Assembly: GCA_024372625.1 (NCBI GenBank)
Contig: CP099605.1
Span: 1,054,001 to 1,118,000 of the forward strand
Direction: 5' to 3'
Source of the DNA: Comamonadaceae bacterium OTU4NAUVB1
GTDB taxonomy: Bacteria; Pseudomonadota; Gammaproteobacteria; Burkholderiales; Burkholderiaceae_C
DNA length: 64,000 nucleotides
Shown: in pieces, positions 24,648 to 34,450 of the stretch
Layout: every line of letters starts with the position of its first letter
Numbering within the stretch: position 1 is the first letter of the stretch
Notes under the pieces: generated by a model
Seen by the model: only the letters and a program-made list of their open reading frames with translations
Database searches by the model: none
Told to the model about the DNA's origin: nothing
Position numbers and translations under genes: made by a program

Positions 24648-26729
24648 ATGTCCCATGATTTCCGGCGCCATGCCATCGGCATCGCCGTCCTTTCCCTCGC
24701 TTCCCTTCTCGGCGTGAACGCGCCGGCCCAGACCCGCACCCCGACGCCGTCGCTGGGCGAGGTCACCGTCACCGGCAATCCGCTCGGTGCCACCGAACTC
24801 ATCGCGCCGACCGAGGTCCTGCAGCGCGACGAATTGCTGCTGCGCTCGCGATCCACGCTCGGCGAGACGCTCGAGGGGTTGCCCGGCGTCAGCAGCAGCT
24901 ACTTCGGCCCCAATGCCAGCCGGCCCGTCATCCGCGGCCTGGACGGCGACCGCATCCGGATCCTGCAGAACGGCGGTGCCGCGCCGGACGCCTCCGCCCT
25001 GAGCTACGACCACGCGGTGCCGGTCGACGCACTGGTGACGGAGCGGATCGAGGTGCTGCGCGGGCCTTCCGCGCTGCAGTACGGCGGCAGCGCCATCGGC
25101 GGCGTGGTCAACGTCATCGACAACCGCATCCCGACCGAGCCGATCGACGGCTTCGGTGGGCGGGCGGACGTCGGCTACGCCGCCGGCAGCGTCGAGAAGA
25201 GCGGCGCCGTGGTGCTCGAGGGCGGCAACGAGCGCTACGCCCTGCATGTCGATGCCTTCGAACGCCGCTCGGACGACGTGCGCGTGCCGATCGAACTCGA
25301 TTGCGAGAAGCCCGGCGCGCCCGGACTCGCGCGGCGCATCTGCAATTCGCAGAACCGCGCCAGCGGCGGCGCCGTCGGCGGCACGCTGTTCCTCGATCGC
25401 GGCTGGGTCGGCGCGTCCGCCAGCAGCTACCGCAGCGACTACGGCACGGTGGCCGAGAGCGATGTCACCATCGGCATGAAGTCCGACCGGTACGCGCTCG
25501 AGGGCGAATGGCGCCCGGGCGGCTTCTTCACCAGCGTGCACGCCAAGTTCGGGCACACGGATTACCGCCACACCGAATACGAGGGCGCCACCGCCGGCAC
25601 CACCTTCGCCAGCCTGAGCAACGACCTGCGCGTCGAGGCCAGGCACCGCCGGATCGGCGGCCTGGAGGGCCTGATCGGCTTCACGAGCGAGCGCAACCGC
25701 TTCTCCGCCGATGGCGAGGAGGCGTTCGCGCCGCACAGCCGCACGCGGTCCGACGCGCTCTTCCTGCACGAGGAACTCGGCATGCCCTGGGGCCGGCTGA
25801 ACTTCGGCGCACGCACCGAACGCGTGCAGGTCCAGTCGCTGGGCTATCCGGACGACCCGTCGATCGACCGCTTCGTCGTGGGCACGCGCCGCTTCGATCC
25901 GCACAGCGCGGCGTTCGGCGCGCTGGTCGACGTCGCCCCGCAGTGGCAGTTGACGTCCAACCTGGCCTACACCGAGCGCGCGCCCAAGGACTACGAACTC
26001 TTCGCCAACGGCCCGCATTTGGCGACGGCGGCCTGGGAGGTCGGCAACGCCGGGCTGGCCAAGGAGAAATCGCTCGGGCTCGACGTGGGCGCGCAGTGGA
26101 AATCCGGGGCCGACGAAGCCCGGGTGAACGCCTACGTGACACGCTTTCGCAACTACATCGGCCTGAACGCCACCGGCAACCAGCGCGACGCGGAAGGCGC
26201 CCCGGCGGCGCCAGGCACTGACGAGGCCCTGGCCGAATACGCCTATGGCAACGCGCGCGCGCGTTTCACCGGCATCGAGGCGAGCGGCAAATGGCGCCTC
26301 CTCGGTGCCGGCGGTTTCGCGCGCGCGCCCGACGGCGGCACGCTTGACCTGCGCTGGCGCGGTGATCTGGTACGCGCCACCAACACCGACACCGGCCAGC
26401 CGCTGCCGCGCATCGCGCCGGTGCGCGTGGGCGCCGGACTGGCCTGGGCGCGGGGAGCGTGGTCGGCGCGTGCCGGTTTCGACCACTACGCGGCGCAGGA
26501 CCGCGTGCCCGAGGTCGGCGCCCGGTCCACCGGCGGCTATACGCTGTGGAATGCCGCGCTGGCCTACCGCATGAAGGTGCAGGCCACCGACTTCACCTGG
26601 TACGCGCGGTTGGACAACCTCACCAACCGGCTCGCCTACAGCGCGACATCGATCCTGACGACCACCGTCTACCCGGCGGCGCCATTGCCGGGGCGCTCCC
26701 TCAAAGTGGGTCTTCGTGTGACGTTCTGA
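24648..26729 (+). CDS. TonB-dependent outer-membrane receptor, ZnuD-like
   Basis: A 693-residue receptor with a signal peptide ending near APAQ (about 28), a TonB box region EVTVTG, then the plug (about 45-170) containing YFGPNASRPVIRGLDGDRIR, the DASALSYDHAVPVD segment and EVLRGPSALQYGGSAIGGVVN. These closely recall neisserial ZnuD and related zinc (or haem) receptors. The beta-barrel ends in a C-terminal phenylalanine (GLRVTF). Zinc is the best guess from the plug; copper or haem cannot be excluded. No Zur-box-like palindrome was seen upstream. The preceding small one-helix gene may be its partner. Confidence 0.8.
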   Translation: MSHDFRRHAIGIAVLSLASLLGVNAPAQTRTPTPSLGEVTVTGNPLGATELIAPTEVLQRDELLLRSRSTLGETLEGLPGVSSSYFGPNASRPVIRGLDGDRIRILQNGGAAPDASALSYDHAVPVDALVTERIEVLRGPSALQYGGSAIGGVVNVIDNRIPTEPIDGFGGRADVGYAAGSVEKSGAVVLEGGNERYALHVDAFERRSDDVRVPIELDCEKPGAPGLARRICNSQNRASGGAVGGTLFLDRGWVGASASSYRSDYGTVAESDVTIGMKSDRYALEGEWRPGGFFTSVHAKFGHTDYRHTEYEGATAGTTFASLSNDLRVEARHRRIGGLEGLIGFTSERNRFSADGEEAFAPHSRTRSDALFLHEELGMPWGRLNFGARTERVQVQSLGYPDDPSIDRFVVGTRRFDPHSAAFGALVDVAPQWQLTSNLAYTERAPKDYELFANGPHLATAAWEVGNAGLAKEKSLGLDVGAQWKSGADEARVNAYVTRFRNYIGLNATGNQRDAEGAPAAPGTDEALAEYAYGNARARFTGIEASGKWRLLGAGGFARAPDGGTLDLRWRGDLVRATNTDTGQPLPRIAPVRVGAGLAWARGAWSARAGFDHYAAQDRVPEVGARSTGGYTLWNAALAYRMKVQATDFTWYARLDNLTNRLAYSATSILTTTVYPAAPLPGRSLKVGLRVTF

Positions 26730-26823
26730 AGGCCGGTCGGCTTCGGAGAAATCCTTTCGGGACGGGGGCCACGCGGCGAGCCGCTATGCTCGCCCGCGTG
26801 AATTTTCCTGTCTCCTTCCCGTC

Positions 26824-27948
26824 ATGGTCCGGCGTTCCGAGCAAGGGAACGGTGCGGTGAACGCCCGCGTCGGCGCGCGTCTGCCGCGCCAGATCTACCT
26901 GCCGCGAACGCTCGGTCTCGGACTGGGGGGATTGGGCATGGCGGCGGCCCTGCGGGAGGGCACTCCCTCTGCGTGGGTCTGGGCGTTCTTCGCCTTCGCG
27001 GCCCTGGTCTGGCCGCATGTGGCCTACCAATGGTCGTCCCGGGCGAGGCGACCGGGCCGGGCCGAGGAGCGCAACCTGATGATCGACGCGTTCCTGGCCG
27101 GGGCCGCCGTCTTCGCCATCGGCGGCAATCTCGTGCCCAGCGCCGTGGCGCTGGCGATCGTCTGCATGAACAACACGGCCGTCGGCGGATTGCGGCTGTG
27201 CGCCTGGGGCGTCGTCGCGGCGACGCTGGGGGCGGGCACGATGGCGACGATCGCGCCGTTCCGTTTTTCTTCCGACTCCAGCATCCTGGTGCAGCTGGCC
27301 GTGCTGCCGGTCATCGTGCTTTACCTGCCGGCCTTCGGCTGGACCACGCACCGCTTGGCGACGACGCTGCACCGCAGCCGGGAAGCCTTGCGCCGCGCGA
27401 GCCAGATCGACCCGCTGTCGGGGCTCTACAACCGGCGGACGTTCGAGGTGGGGTTCCAGGCCACGTTCGAGGGATTGCTCAACGCCCACGCGGGCACGGG
27501 TCCCCAGCGGCGTCCCACTTCGCTGGTGCTGTGCGACGTCGATCACTTCAAGCGGATCAACGATGGCGCCGGTCACGCCGCGGGCGACGCGGTCATCCGC
27601 AGCATCGGCGAGAGTCTGCGCGTCCATGTCCGGATGCCCCACGTCGCGGCGCGCTACGGCGGCGACGAGTTCGCCCTGCTGCTGCTCGACCACGATGGCG
27701 ACGAGGCCAGGACCTTCGTGGAGCGGCTGTGGTCGCAGCTGAGCGTCGAAGGGGGCGCGGGCGGGTCGGTGCCGACGTTCACGATGAGCACCGGCATCGC
27801 CTGCTTCGATGTCACGCTCGCCAGCGCGGACGACTGGATGGCGCGGGCCGACGAAGCGCTCTACGAGGTCAAGCGTCGCGTGCGGGGTGGCGTCTGCGTG
27901 GCCCGGCAGCGGGCGCCGCACCGGCCGCTGGACGCCATGCCGTCCTGA
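26824..27948 (+). CDS. MASE2-GGDEF diguanylate cyclase
   Basis: A 374-residue membrane enzyme making cyclic di-GMP. The N-terminal MASE2-type region (about 20-180) has the LPRTLGLGLGG opening and about five helices. The GGDEF domain (about 200-360) has SQIDPLSGLYNRRTF, the LCDVDHFKRINDGAGHAAGD metal/substrate region and an intact active loop YGGDEF. The inhibitory I-site, normally RxxD five residues before the loop, reads RMPH here, so product inhibition is probably lost. It is monocistronic and converges on the CheB-like gene. Confidence 0.9.
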   Translation: MVRRSEQGNGAVNARVGARLPRQIYLPRTLGLGLGGLGMAAALREGTPSAWVWAFFAFAALVWPHVAYQWSSRARRPGRAEERNLMIDAFLAGAAVFAIGGNLVPSAVALAIVCMNNTAVGGLRLCAWGVVAATLGAGTMATIAPFRFSSDSSILVQLAVLPVIVLYLPAFGWTTHRLATTLHRSREALRRASQIDPLSGLYNRRTFEVGFQATFEGLLNAHAGTGPQRRPTSLVLCDVDHFKRINDGAGHAAGDAVIRSIGESLRVHVRMPHVAARYGGDEFALLLLDHDGDEARTFVERLWSQLSVEGGAGGSVPTFTMSTGIACFDVTLASADDWMARADEALYEVKRRVRGGVCVARQRAPHRPLDAMPS

Positions 27949-27972
27949 GCACGGCGCGGTGTCGAGGCGGCC

Positions 27973-28569
27973 TCAGGTGGACCGCTTCGGCGCCATCGGT
28001 CGATGGATCAGGGTTTCGAGCAGCTTGCCCATGTCGTCCACCAGTGGAAGGTAGTCGGGGCTGTCGCCCAGCACGGCGTTGATCGTCATGTCGGGCACGG
28101 CGGCGTCGGCCGGGCTCTGCACGATGCCCAGGGCGTCCGGCACGCGATGGATGGCACGCAGGCCGGCGGTGCCATCACGGCCGCGACCGCTCATCACGAC
28201 GCCGATCACGCGCGCACCGAAGACCCGGGCGGCCGACGCGAACAGCAGGTCGGCCAGTTGGGTATCGACCGTGGCGGGATCTCGATCGACCCTGAAGCGG
28301 CCTTCGTCGTCGATCGTCAGGCGCTGCTTGCGAGGCGCCAGGAAGACGTGCCCGGGCTCGACGTGAACGCCGTCCGTGGCATGGGAGGTGGGCAGCGAGA
28401 CGCCGCGAGCGATCTGGTCGAGCGTCAGTGGCGGGCCATCCACGGGTTCCTTGATGACCACGACGATGGCCGCGGCGATTCCCGTGCGCAAGGGGTGAAG
28501 CACGCGATGCAGGTCATCGACGCCTTCGGTGGAAGCGACGATGGCCACGAATTTCCATTCATCGGTCAT
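27973..28569 (-). CDS. CheB-methylesterase-like protein, probably catalytically degenerate
   Basis: A 198-residue stand-alone CheB effector domain without receiver domain. Ser13 sits in VASTEG, matching the catalytic ASTGG. The conserved aspartate is kept in SGRGRDGTAGL (Asp132). The segment corresponding to ITQHMP, which carries the catalytic histidine, reads VVIKEP, so the histidine is replaced by Lys40. This suggests a non-hydrolytic binding or regulatory role, or ongoing decay. No chemotaxis genes are nearby. The ATG at 28569 starts the domain; a longer form is possible. Confidence 0.75.
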   Translation of the reverse strand: MTDEWKFVAIVASTEGVDDLHRVLHPLRTGIAAAIVVVIKEPVDGPPLTLDQIARGVSLPTSHATDGVHVEPGHVFLAPRKQRLTIDDEGRFRVDRDPATVDTQLADLLFASAARVFGARVIGVVMSGRGRDGTAGLRAIHRVPDALGIVQSPADAAVPDMTINAVLGDSPDYLPLVDDMGKLLETLIHRPMAPKRST

Positions 28570-28852
28570 GTGCGACCCCGCGCGCCCGACGCTGTGGGTG
28601 ATCGGCACGTCCACGGTCGAAGATCGGGTTTTCGGCAGAGGTCATGACGGGGTTCCAGTGATGACGCGATGCGCTCGGCATTGGCGTCGTGGCCCTCGCA
28701 TTGTGCGCGTGTTCGCATGGCGCGCGGCGATCCCGGTGGCGCTCTGTCGTCACGCCGGGTTGTGGCTCCCTGCGCGAACGAATAGCATGGGCGCCCCTCC
28801 GGCCGGGCCGGAGACGACCGCCGATGCGGCAGAACCCATCCGAGATCCGACA

Positions 28853-29830
28853 ATGAAAAAGAGACCGTTCCTGATCGCCGCGCTCGCCCTGGGCGCCGCG
28901 GCCGCCACCACCGGCGCCCTGGCCCAGGAGGCCTACCCCACCAAGCCCGTGCGCATGATCGTGCCGTTCCCACCCGGAGGCGGCACCGACATCCTGGCCC
29001 GGCTGGTGGCCACCAAACTGGGTGACAGCGCCAAGTGGACCATCGTCGCCGACAACCGCGCCGGCGCCGGCGGCACCATCGGCATCGCCGAGGCGGCCAA
29101 GTCACCGCCCACCGGCTACGACATGGTGATGGGCCAGAAGGACAACATGGTCGTGGCGCCCTGGCTCTACAAGCACCTGAGCTACGACCCGACGCGCGAT
29201 CTGGTCGCCGTGGCCAGCGTCGCCTACACGCCGGTCATCATCGCCACCGGCGTCAATTCGCGCTTCAAGACGCTGGCCGACGTGGTCGCGGCCGCCCGCA
29301 ACGCGCCGGACGCCGTCACCTACGGCTCGCCCGGCAACGGCACCACGATCCACCTGGCCGGGGACATCTTCGGCAAGGCCGCCAAGGTGCAGTTGCGCCA
29401 CGTGCCCTACAAGGGTTCCGGGCCGGCCCTGATGGACGTGCTCGCCGGCAACGTCGACCTGCTGATGTCGTCGGTGCCCTCGGCCATGGGGCAGATCAAG
29501 TCGGGCAAGCTGCGCCCGCTGGCGGTGACATCGGCCACGCGCAGCAGTTCGCTGCCCGATGTGCCCACGGTGGCCGAACTGGGCTATCCGGGCTTCGACG
29601 TCAGCACCTGGTACGGCATCTTCATGCCGGCGCGCACGCCCGCGGCGGTGGTCGAGGTGGTGAACCAGAAGGTCAACGAGTTGCTGGCCACGCCCGACAT
29701 GAAGGCCGCCGTCCAGGCCCAGGGCGCGGAGGCGTTGCCGATGACATCGAAGGAGTTCTCGAAAGTCGTCGCCGACGACGTGCGCAAGTGGAAGGGGATC
29801 GTCGAGGCCTCGGGCGCGACGATCGAATAA
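28853..29830 (+). CDS. Bug/TctC-family periplasmic solute-binding protein
   Basis: A 325-residue receptor with a clear signal peptide (MKKRPFLIAALALGAAAAT up to ALAQ, about residue 24). Bug landmarks are RMIVPFPPGGGTDILAR, ADNRAGAGGTIGIAEAAK, YGSPGNGTTIHLAGD and GIFMPARTPAAV. It is a second orphan of the family in this window, with no tctAB partners. About 280 nt of apparently non-coding DNA precede it. Ligand unknown; family members bind carboxylates, amides or amino-acid derivatives. Confidence 0.9.
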   Translation: MKKRPFLIAALALGAAAATTGALAQEAYPTKPVRMIVPFPPGGGTDILARLVATKLGDSAKWTIVADNRAGAGGTIGIAEAAKSPPTGYDMVMGQKDNMVVAPWLYKHLSYDPTRDLVAVASVAYTPVIIATGVNSRFKTLADVVAAARNAPDAVTYGSPGNGTTIHLAGDIFGKAAKVQLRHVPYKGSGPALMDVLAGNVDLLMSSVPSAMGQIKSGKLRPLAVTSATRSSSLPDVPTVAELGYPGFDVSTWYGIFMPARTPAAVVEVVNQKVNELLATPDMKAAVQAQGAEALPMTSKEFSKVVADDVRKWKGIVEASGATIE

Positions 29831-29878
29831 CCGCCGTCGAAGTGGGTGCGGGCATCGGCCTTGCTTGCATGGCGAGGC

Positions 29879-30208
29879 ATGGACCTCGCACCTCATTTCG
29901 ATGCCGCCTCCCGGCTCAGCCCGAAGGGCGCGGCCATCGCTCTGCGGTTGCTGGCCCGGATCGCCGCGCTGCTCGAGCCGGAGGCGTGCCGTCCGCTCGA
30001 GGACATGCTGATCGATCAGTCCCGGCGTTCGGGACCTTTCTCCGACAGCGACCTGATGTCGCTCATCGCCCACGACGAGCCCGTGAAGACACGGGGCTTC
30101 ACCTTCGAGACGACGCACCAGCGCATGGCCCGGCTCTGGATCGAGGACGTCCTGGCGGACGCCTCGCTGCGCACCGCGCCGCGCCGGTCGTCGCAGGGCC
30201 GGCGCTGA
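29879..30208 (+). CDS. Hypothetical protein
   Basis: A 109-residue soluble protein starting [13 protein letters not shown]; not recognised. It is mostly helical by composition, with a hydrophobic segment [21 protein letters not shown] and a basic tail. Third-position GC is high in this frame and its stop lies in the loop of a perfect hairpin shared with the convergent isocitrate dehydrogenase gene, which supports a real gene end. It is 48 nt after the Bug gene and may be co-transcribed. Confidence 0.5.
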   Translation: MDLAPHFDAASRLSPKGAAIALRLLARIAALLEPEACRPLEDMLIDQSRRSGPFSDSDLMSLIAHDEPVKTRGFTFETTHQRMARLWIEDVLADASLRTAPRRSSQGRR

Positions 30209-30217
30209 GGCGCCGGC
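30198..30217. repeat. Hairpin between convergent gene ends
   Basis: The stem GCCGGCGC/GCGCCGGC (8 bp, TGAG loop) includes the stop codon of the preceding gene and lies 10 nt from the stop of the convergent isocitrate dehydrogenase gene. No T-tract on either side. Confidence 0.5.
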
Positions 30218-30226
30218 ACGCGGGAC

Positions 30227-32464
<2,238 letters not shown>

Positions 32465-32694
32465 GGAAGGACCTTTCGTATGGATGGGGTGCTCGCCCGC
32501 GGTGGCGAGAGCGATCGGCGGCTGGCGCGCGCGGCTGGCGGCATGCAAGTCGCGAAACGCGTTCCGGACTGGATGGCGATGCCGCCGGACGCTCTGTCAA
32601 TCGGCTGGCGCCGCGTCGCAGCCATTATTCCAGCAGTCGCGCGCGTCTCCTGGGTTTCGTGTGGAAATGCCCGCCCCCTGCAGAATCGCCCGCC

Positions 32695-33381
32695 ATGGAT
32701 TTCGATTTCGCGACCGTGCTCCTCAACGACCTCGACGGTCCGTTCGTCGTGGAGATCGTTTTCAGGACGGTCGTCATGTTCATCGTCATCCTGTCGTTCC
32801 TGCGGCTGTCGGGGAAGAAGGGCGTGCGGCAGCTGTCGATCTTCGAGGTCGCGATCGTCATCGGCCTGGGCTCGGCCGCGGGCGATCCGATGTTCAACCG
32901 CGATCTCGGGATCGTGCCGGCGCTGCTGGTCTTCGCCTGCATCCTGGTGTTCTACCGGGGCATCATGTGGATTTCCGCGCGCAGCGAGCGCTTCGAAAGC
33001 CTGCTCGAAGGCGATCCGGTCTACGTCATCGCGGACGGGGAGTTCGTGCTGTCGGGCACCCAGCAGCGGCTCTACGCCAAGGACGAGTTCTTCTCGGAGA
33101 TGCGGCAGCAGTCGATCGAGCACGTCGGCCAGGTCCGCATCGCCATCCTCGAGACCACGGGGAGCATGAGCTTCTACTACTTCCGCGACGACGACGTGAA
33201 GCCGGGACTGCCGGTCACGCCCGAGCCATACCGCAAGAAGCGCTGCGTCCTGGAAGCGGCCGGCGCTTTCGCGTGCACCGAATGCGCGCGGGTGTCGCGC
33301 ATCGCGACGGCCACGCACACGTGCGGACGCTGCGGCCACAACGAGTGGGTCGAGGCGATGACGACCCGGCGCATCGGCTGA
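32695..33381 (+). CDS. DUF421 (YetF-like) membrane protein with C-terminal zinc ribbon
   Basis: A 228-residue protein with three N-terminal helices (about 18-37, 48-63, 72-92), then the cytoplasmic YetF domain (about 95-175) with ESLLEGDPVYVIADGEF and AKDEFFSEMRQQSI. Unusually, the C-terminus adds a four-cysteine module: CTEC at 194-197 and CGRCG at 210-214, a probable zinc ribbon followed by a short tail. YetF-like proteins have been tied to membrane/stress physiology but have no firm biochemical role. Start is the ATG at 32695, giving the canonical N-terminus. No operon partner. Confidence 0.85.
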   Translation: MDFDFATVLLNDLDGPFVVEIVFRTVVMFIVILSFLRLSGKKGVRQLSIFEVAIVIGLGSAAGDPMFNRDLGIVPALLVFACILVFYRGIMWISARSERFESLLEGDPVYVIADGEFVLSGTQQRLYAKDEFFSEMRQQSIEHVGQVRIAILETTGSMSFYYFRDDDVKPGLPVTPEPYRKKRCVLEAAGAFACTECARVSRIATATHTCGRCGHNEWVEAMTTRRIG

Positions 33382-33579
33382 TCTCCGAAAGGGGCGCGAA
33401 AGCGCGACGGCCGCGATCCGGCGCGACGGACGACATGGGCGGCCGGCGGTCTCGCGCGAGCGCCATGCCGTGACGGGCGCAACGGTCCTACAGCGAGGAC
33501 GCTTGCACGGGAGGTAGCGTCGACGGGACCGTTCGTATCACGGGAAATGTCTTCCCGAGACGGTCCAGAAGGAGCCACC

Positions 33580-33777
33580 ATGCCGACGCCTGACAAATTG
33601 AACGAAGCCTATGAAGCCTGGCGACGCGCCAACGACGAGCACGTCGAGTTGATGCGCGCAGTGACATCGGGCGCGGCGCTCGATGCCGAGGCCATGGCGC
33701 GGCAGGTCGGCAAGGTCGAGGTCCTGCACACGACCTGGATGGAGATGGTGAAGCGCAGGGACGGCGAATCGTCATGA
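33580..33777 (+). CDS. Small hypothetical protein (65 aa)
   Basis: A hydrophilic helical protein (MPTPDKLNEAYEAWRRA...) with no recognised domain. An AAGGAG Shine-Dalgarno sequence sits 7 nt before the ATG at 33580, which decides the start over the longer in-frame form from 33547. The charged, amphipathic composition suggests a small coiled or helical protein. It marks the left border of a stretch of accessory, poorly conserved genes. Confidence 0.65.
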   Translation: MPTPDKLNEAYEAWRRANDEHVELMRAVTSGAALDAEAMARQVGKVEVLHTTWMEMVKRRDGESS

Positions 33778-33851
33778 CCGGTGGTGACGGCCGCTGCCGC
33801 ATGCCAAACCGTGAACGCTTGGCGAGTTTTTGCCGCATATATCTCGCAGGC

Positions 33852-34241
33852 TCAACGACTCCCTGATCGAGCCGGATCCGGAGTCTGTCGGTCGTCCGGC
33901 GTTTTCTCCTTGTCTCCAGTTCGATGTCCCTCGGTGACCGGGCCGTTGTAGACAGCATCGAGCACCGGCCCCCGATCAGTGTCAACGCTGTTCATGGCGT
34001 CTTCAAAAGCCTGTTTCCCCACGGTTTCCATGGTGGGGCTCGCTGCAGCCTGGCTGCTGGCAGACTCATCCAGTTCACTGTATTGCTTGGGTGCGGGCCT
34101 TTGCAAAGCATCGTTGCTGCCTTGCGCCCAGTGGGTTTCACCGTCGTTGGGCGCCGGTTGCCGTTCGGGGGGGGTGTCGGCGCTGATCGGCTGCTTCTTA
34201 GCGCCCTCCGCTGCGCTGGCAATGGCTTTGTTCATGTTCAT
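33852..34241 (-). CDS. Hypothetical hydrophilic protein
   Basis: A 129-residue protein rich in Ala, Pro, Asp, Glu and Gln (MNMNKAIASAAEGAKKQP...). There is no signal peptide, membrane segment or recognised domain, and it appears largely disordered. Two in-frame ATGs (34241, 34235) follow a purine-rich AAAAGGGAAAAA stretch, a plausible ribosome site. It may be a small stress-associated protein, but there is no sequence basis for a function. Confidence 0.55.
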   Translation of the reverse strand: MNMNKAIASAAEGAKKQPISADTPPERQPAPNDGETHWAQGSNDALQRPAPKQYSELDESASSQAAASPTMETVGKQAFEDAMNSVDTDRGPVLDAVYNGPVTEGHRTGDKEKTPDDRQTPDPARSGSR

Positions 34242-34450
34242 GGGTTTTTCCCTTTTCAGTCACTGTGGTCGAGTGGGCAGCGAAGATCTTCTCGCAACGG
34301 CGAGGTAGGCACGTTCACCCGGCAAGCCAAATGCCTGGGAGCCGCGTCCGCGTCCCATCCGACGTTCTCTTGGTGGCCCATGGATTCGCCGCTCCCTCAG
34401 AATGAAAAGGCGAGCACCCTTCAACGCATCTCGAGAGAAGTGGAGATCCC

